In this document: one piece after another, positions 6,393-7,584 of the stretch | Position numbering within the stretch: the first letter of the stretch is position 1 | Layout of the letters: every line of letters starts with the position of its first letter | Source of the DNA: an uncultured Bacilli bacterium | GTDB lineage: Bacteria > Bacillota_I > Bacilli_A > RF39 > UBA660 | Direction: 5' to 3' | Assembly: GCA_934130235.1 (NCBI GenBank) | Contig: CAKOXU010000034.1 | Location: forward strand, 1 to 7,584 | DNA length: 7,584 bases | Position numbers and translations under genes: made by a program | Notes under the pieces: generated by a model | What the model was told of the DNA's origin: nothing | The model's database searches: none | What the model saw: the letters and a program-made list of their open reading frames with translations, nothing else

Positions 6393-6449
6393 GAATAAAA
6401 TTTATAAAAAATTTTGCTTTCTTTGATTTTAGTAGCTTAATAAGTTTTA

Positions 6450-6467
6450 AAGAATTGTATAATTCTT
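6450..6467 (-). terminator. Short AT-only hairpin at the end of the exported-protein gene
   Basis: AAGAATT and AATTCTT form a 7-pair stem with a 4-base loop, overlapping the stop codon at 6466-6468. It has one G-C pair and only a short T-run after it. It is at best a weak terminator. The remaining bases down to 6393 show no other feature except the AAGCTACT element at 6431-6438. Confidence 0.3.
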
Positions 6468-7029
6468 ATTTGATATAATCACATTTTTTATCTTTAAATG
6501 AACATTTTACATTAGGTTTATCTTTAGTTGTATTATCTATTTTAAATGGAGATGATAAGTAAATATATCTATCATCAACATCATCTATAACAATATGTAT
6601 TTGACTAATGTTAGGTGTATTTTGAAAATTGAAATTTATAGTTTCCTTTTCGATTACAAAAGCATTTATCGAATACTTATCTATAATTCCCTCTTTACCA
6701 ATACAATGCATATAGATAATGTTATCTTTTACATATATATTAGATCCATCGTCAACTGTATCACATTTTTTAATATTCTCTAAAACATAATATGTATCGT
6801 CATTTTTTAGCAATAAATTAAGATGACTCCAAGAGCTTGAATCATCATAATACCTTGAAATTACATAACTTTTATTGTCATACTCTATTTTCTTTATAAT
6901 TGTTTCATTATCAGCAAACGTATATTTTTCTAAATTAGATAGCGAATTTTTATAATCTAAGACTTCAATAAATCTGTACATTAAAAGTCCAATTAGTGGT
7001 ATTAATATTACTATCAATATTTTTTTCAC
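6466..7029 (-). CDS. Hypothetical membrane-anchored or exported protein
   Basis: I do not recognise the family. The 187-residue protein starts with a two-Lys tip and a hydrophobic segment (about residues 3-20, ILIVILIPLIGLLMYRF) that is either an uncleaved anchor or a signal peptide. There is no lipobox Cys. The rest is polar and rich in Tyr, Asp, Asn and Lys, suggesting an extracytoplasmic beta-rich domain. Four Cys lie there (near 88, 109, 176 and 183); the last two, in CSFKDKKC, could form a disulfide. The start is GTG at 7029: GAGGAG lies 9 bases upstream, and the ATG inside that ribosome site is followed at once by a stop. It is 21 bases after the acetyltransferase gene, so the two are probably one transcript. 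The context gives no firm function. Confidence 0.82.
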   Translation of the reverse strand: MKKILIVILIPLIGLLMYRFIEVLDYKNSLSNLEKYTFADNETIIKKIEYDNKSYVISRYYDDSSSWSHLNLLLKNDDTYYVLENIKKCDTVDDGSNIYVKDNIIYMHCIGKEGIIDKYSINAFVIEKETINFNFQNTPNISQIHIVIDDVDDRYIYLSSPFKIDNTTKDKPNVKCSFKDKKCDYIK

Positions 7030-7050
7030 AATTACATCTCCTCTAAATAA

Positions 7051-7581
7051 CTATTGCTCTTTTATCATCAAAAGATATTCTTGTAAGTCGCCAATAGTAT
7101 CTTCTGTTTTAAATGAATTATTGATTTTAAAGCCACATTTTTCATAACATTTAATTGCAGGTATATTATCTTTTAAAGGACACATAACTAAAGATTCAGC
7201 ATTTTTTTCTTTAAATAAATACTTACTTAAAAGATTAATTGCTCTTTCACCAATACCTTGTCCTTGCATAGTTAATTCTCCTATAAAGATGTCTATTTCA
7301 AAGCATTTACTATAGTTAATATTATAAAGTTTCTTATTTTCAGAGTTTATTAGCTGATATTGTATTATTCCTATTGGTATTTTATCATATTCGATCATAT
7401 AAACAGGAATTTTAGTCTCTTTTAATGTTCTGGGATAATATTTTTCTTTTACTTCCTTATAATTTAATTTTCTTTGTTCAAAATGAGAATATATTTCTTT
7501 TTCTTGATACCATTTTTCTAATTTTTTGTAATCAACATTTCTATCAATTAATTGCCTTAATTCTAATTTTCCATCATTCAT
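7051..7581 (-). CDS. GNAT acetyltransferase, AAC(6')-like
   Basis: This is a 176-residue GNAT-fold enzyme that would transfer acetyl from acetyl-CoA to an amine. The acetyl-CoA pyrophosphate loop is QGQGIG (106-111), on the strand and helix starting EIDIFIG (95-101). The C-terminal motif NIPAIKCYEKCGF (139-151) is typical of the GNAT branch that includes aminoglycoside 6'-N-acetyltransferases. The N-terminal layout, with LRQL at 8-11 followed by a WYQEKEIYSHF-type helix, also fits that branch. Many chromosomal relatives of this length act on other or unknown amines, so resistance is not established. ATG 7581 is three bases from the window edge and the frame is open there, so an upstream start cannot be excluded. 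The N-terminal alignment makes this ATG reasonable. The gene ends 21 bases before the exported-protein gene and about 1.3 kb before the MATE gene. Confidence 0.88.
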   Translation of the reverse strand: MNDGKLELRQLIDRNVDYKKLEKWYQEKEIYSHFEQRKLNYKEVKEKYYPRTLKETKIPVYMIEYDKIPIGIIQYQLINSENKKLYNINYSKCFEIDIFIGELTMQGQGIGERAINLLSKYLFKEKNAESLVMCPLKDNIPAIKCYEKCGFKINNSFKTEDTIGDLQEYLLMIKEQ

Positions 7582-7584
7582 ATT

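Noticed and set aside
1..7584. CRISPR arrays, insertion sequences, tRNA or rRNA genes
   Set aside because: No spaced direct repeats, transposase motifs, terminal inverted repeats or conserved RNA signatures were seen on either strand.

Overview
The window is a very AT-rich stretch of a bacterial chromosome. All genes lie on the minus strand, so it reads from high to low coordinates. Strong Shine-Dalgarno sites, sigma-A-type promoters (TTGACA/TATAAT with 17-base spacers), a yqeG-yqeH pair, a family II (Mn-type) pyrophosphatase and a Gram-positive-style pseudopilin suggest a low-GC Firmicute or Bacilli, possibly one of the uncultured gut lineages near the Mollicutes. Lineage is inference. Trp is TGG wherever checked, and every visible stop is TAA or TAG, so the standard bacterial code fits.

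Right part (7581 to 6466): a GNAT acetyltransferase resembling aminoglycoside 6'-N-acetyltransferases is followed after 21 bases by a small membrane-anchored or exported protein with a GTG start. A short AT-only hairpin overlaps the end of the second gene.

Centre right (6392 to 4334): a promoter, a leader of about 85 bases and one long gene. The leader holds two back-to-back hairpins. The second is a strong intrinsic terminator ending about 14 bases before the Shine-Dalgarno, so the gene looks controlled by transcription attenuation. The gene product is a MATE exporter fused to a C-terminal cytidylate-kinase-like domain. A MATE gene behind a short two-hairpin terminator leader matches the guanidine-IV (mepA) riboswitch class. 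That assignment is tentative, but this is the most interesting unit in the window.

Centre left (4281 to 828): an imperfect hairpin, a perfect 14-base palindrome and a promoter precede a tight operon. The operon encodes a CBS/DRTGG-regulated inorganic pyrophosphatase (ppaC), a HAD phosphatase (yqeG), a circularly permuted GTPase for 30S ribosome assembly (yqeH) and a 73-residue hypothetical protein. Stops and starts abut or overlap, suggesting translational coupling.

Left end (826 to 1): a consensus promoter drives an unrecognised soluble protein of about 173 residues whose best supported start is an unusual AUU codon. A type IV pilin-like protein begins at 194 and runs off the window edge. 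No mobile element, CRISPR array, tRNA or rRNA was seen, and no gene-free stretch exceeds 300 bases.
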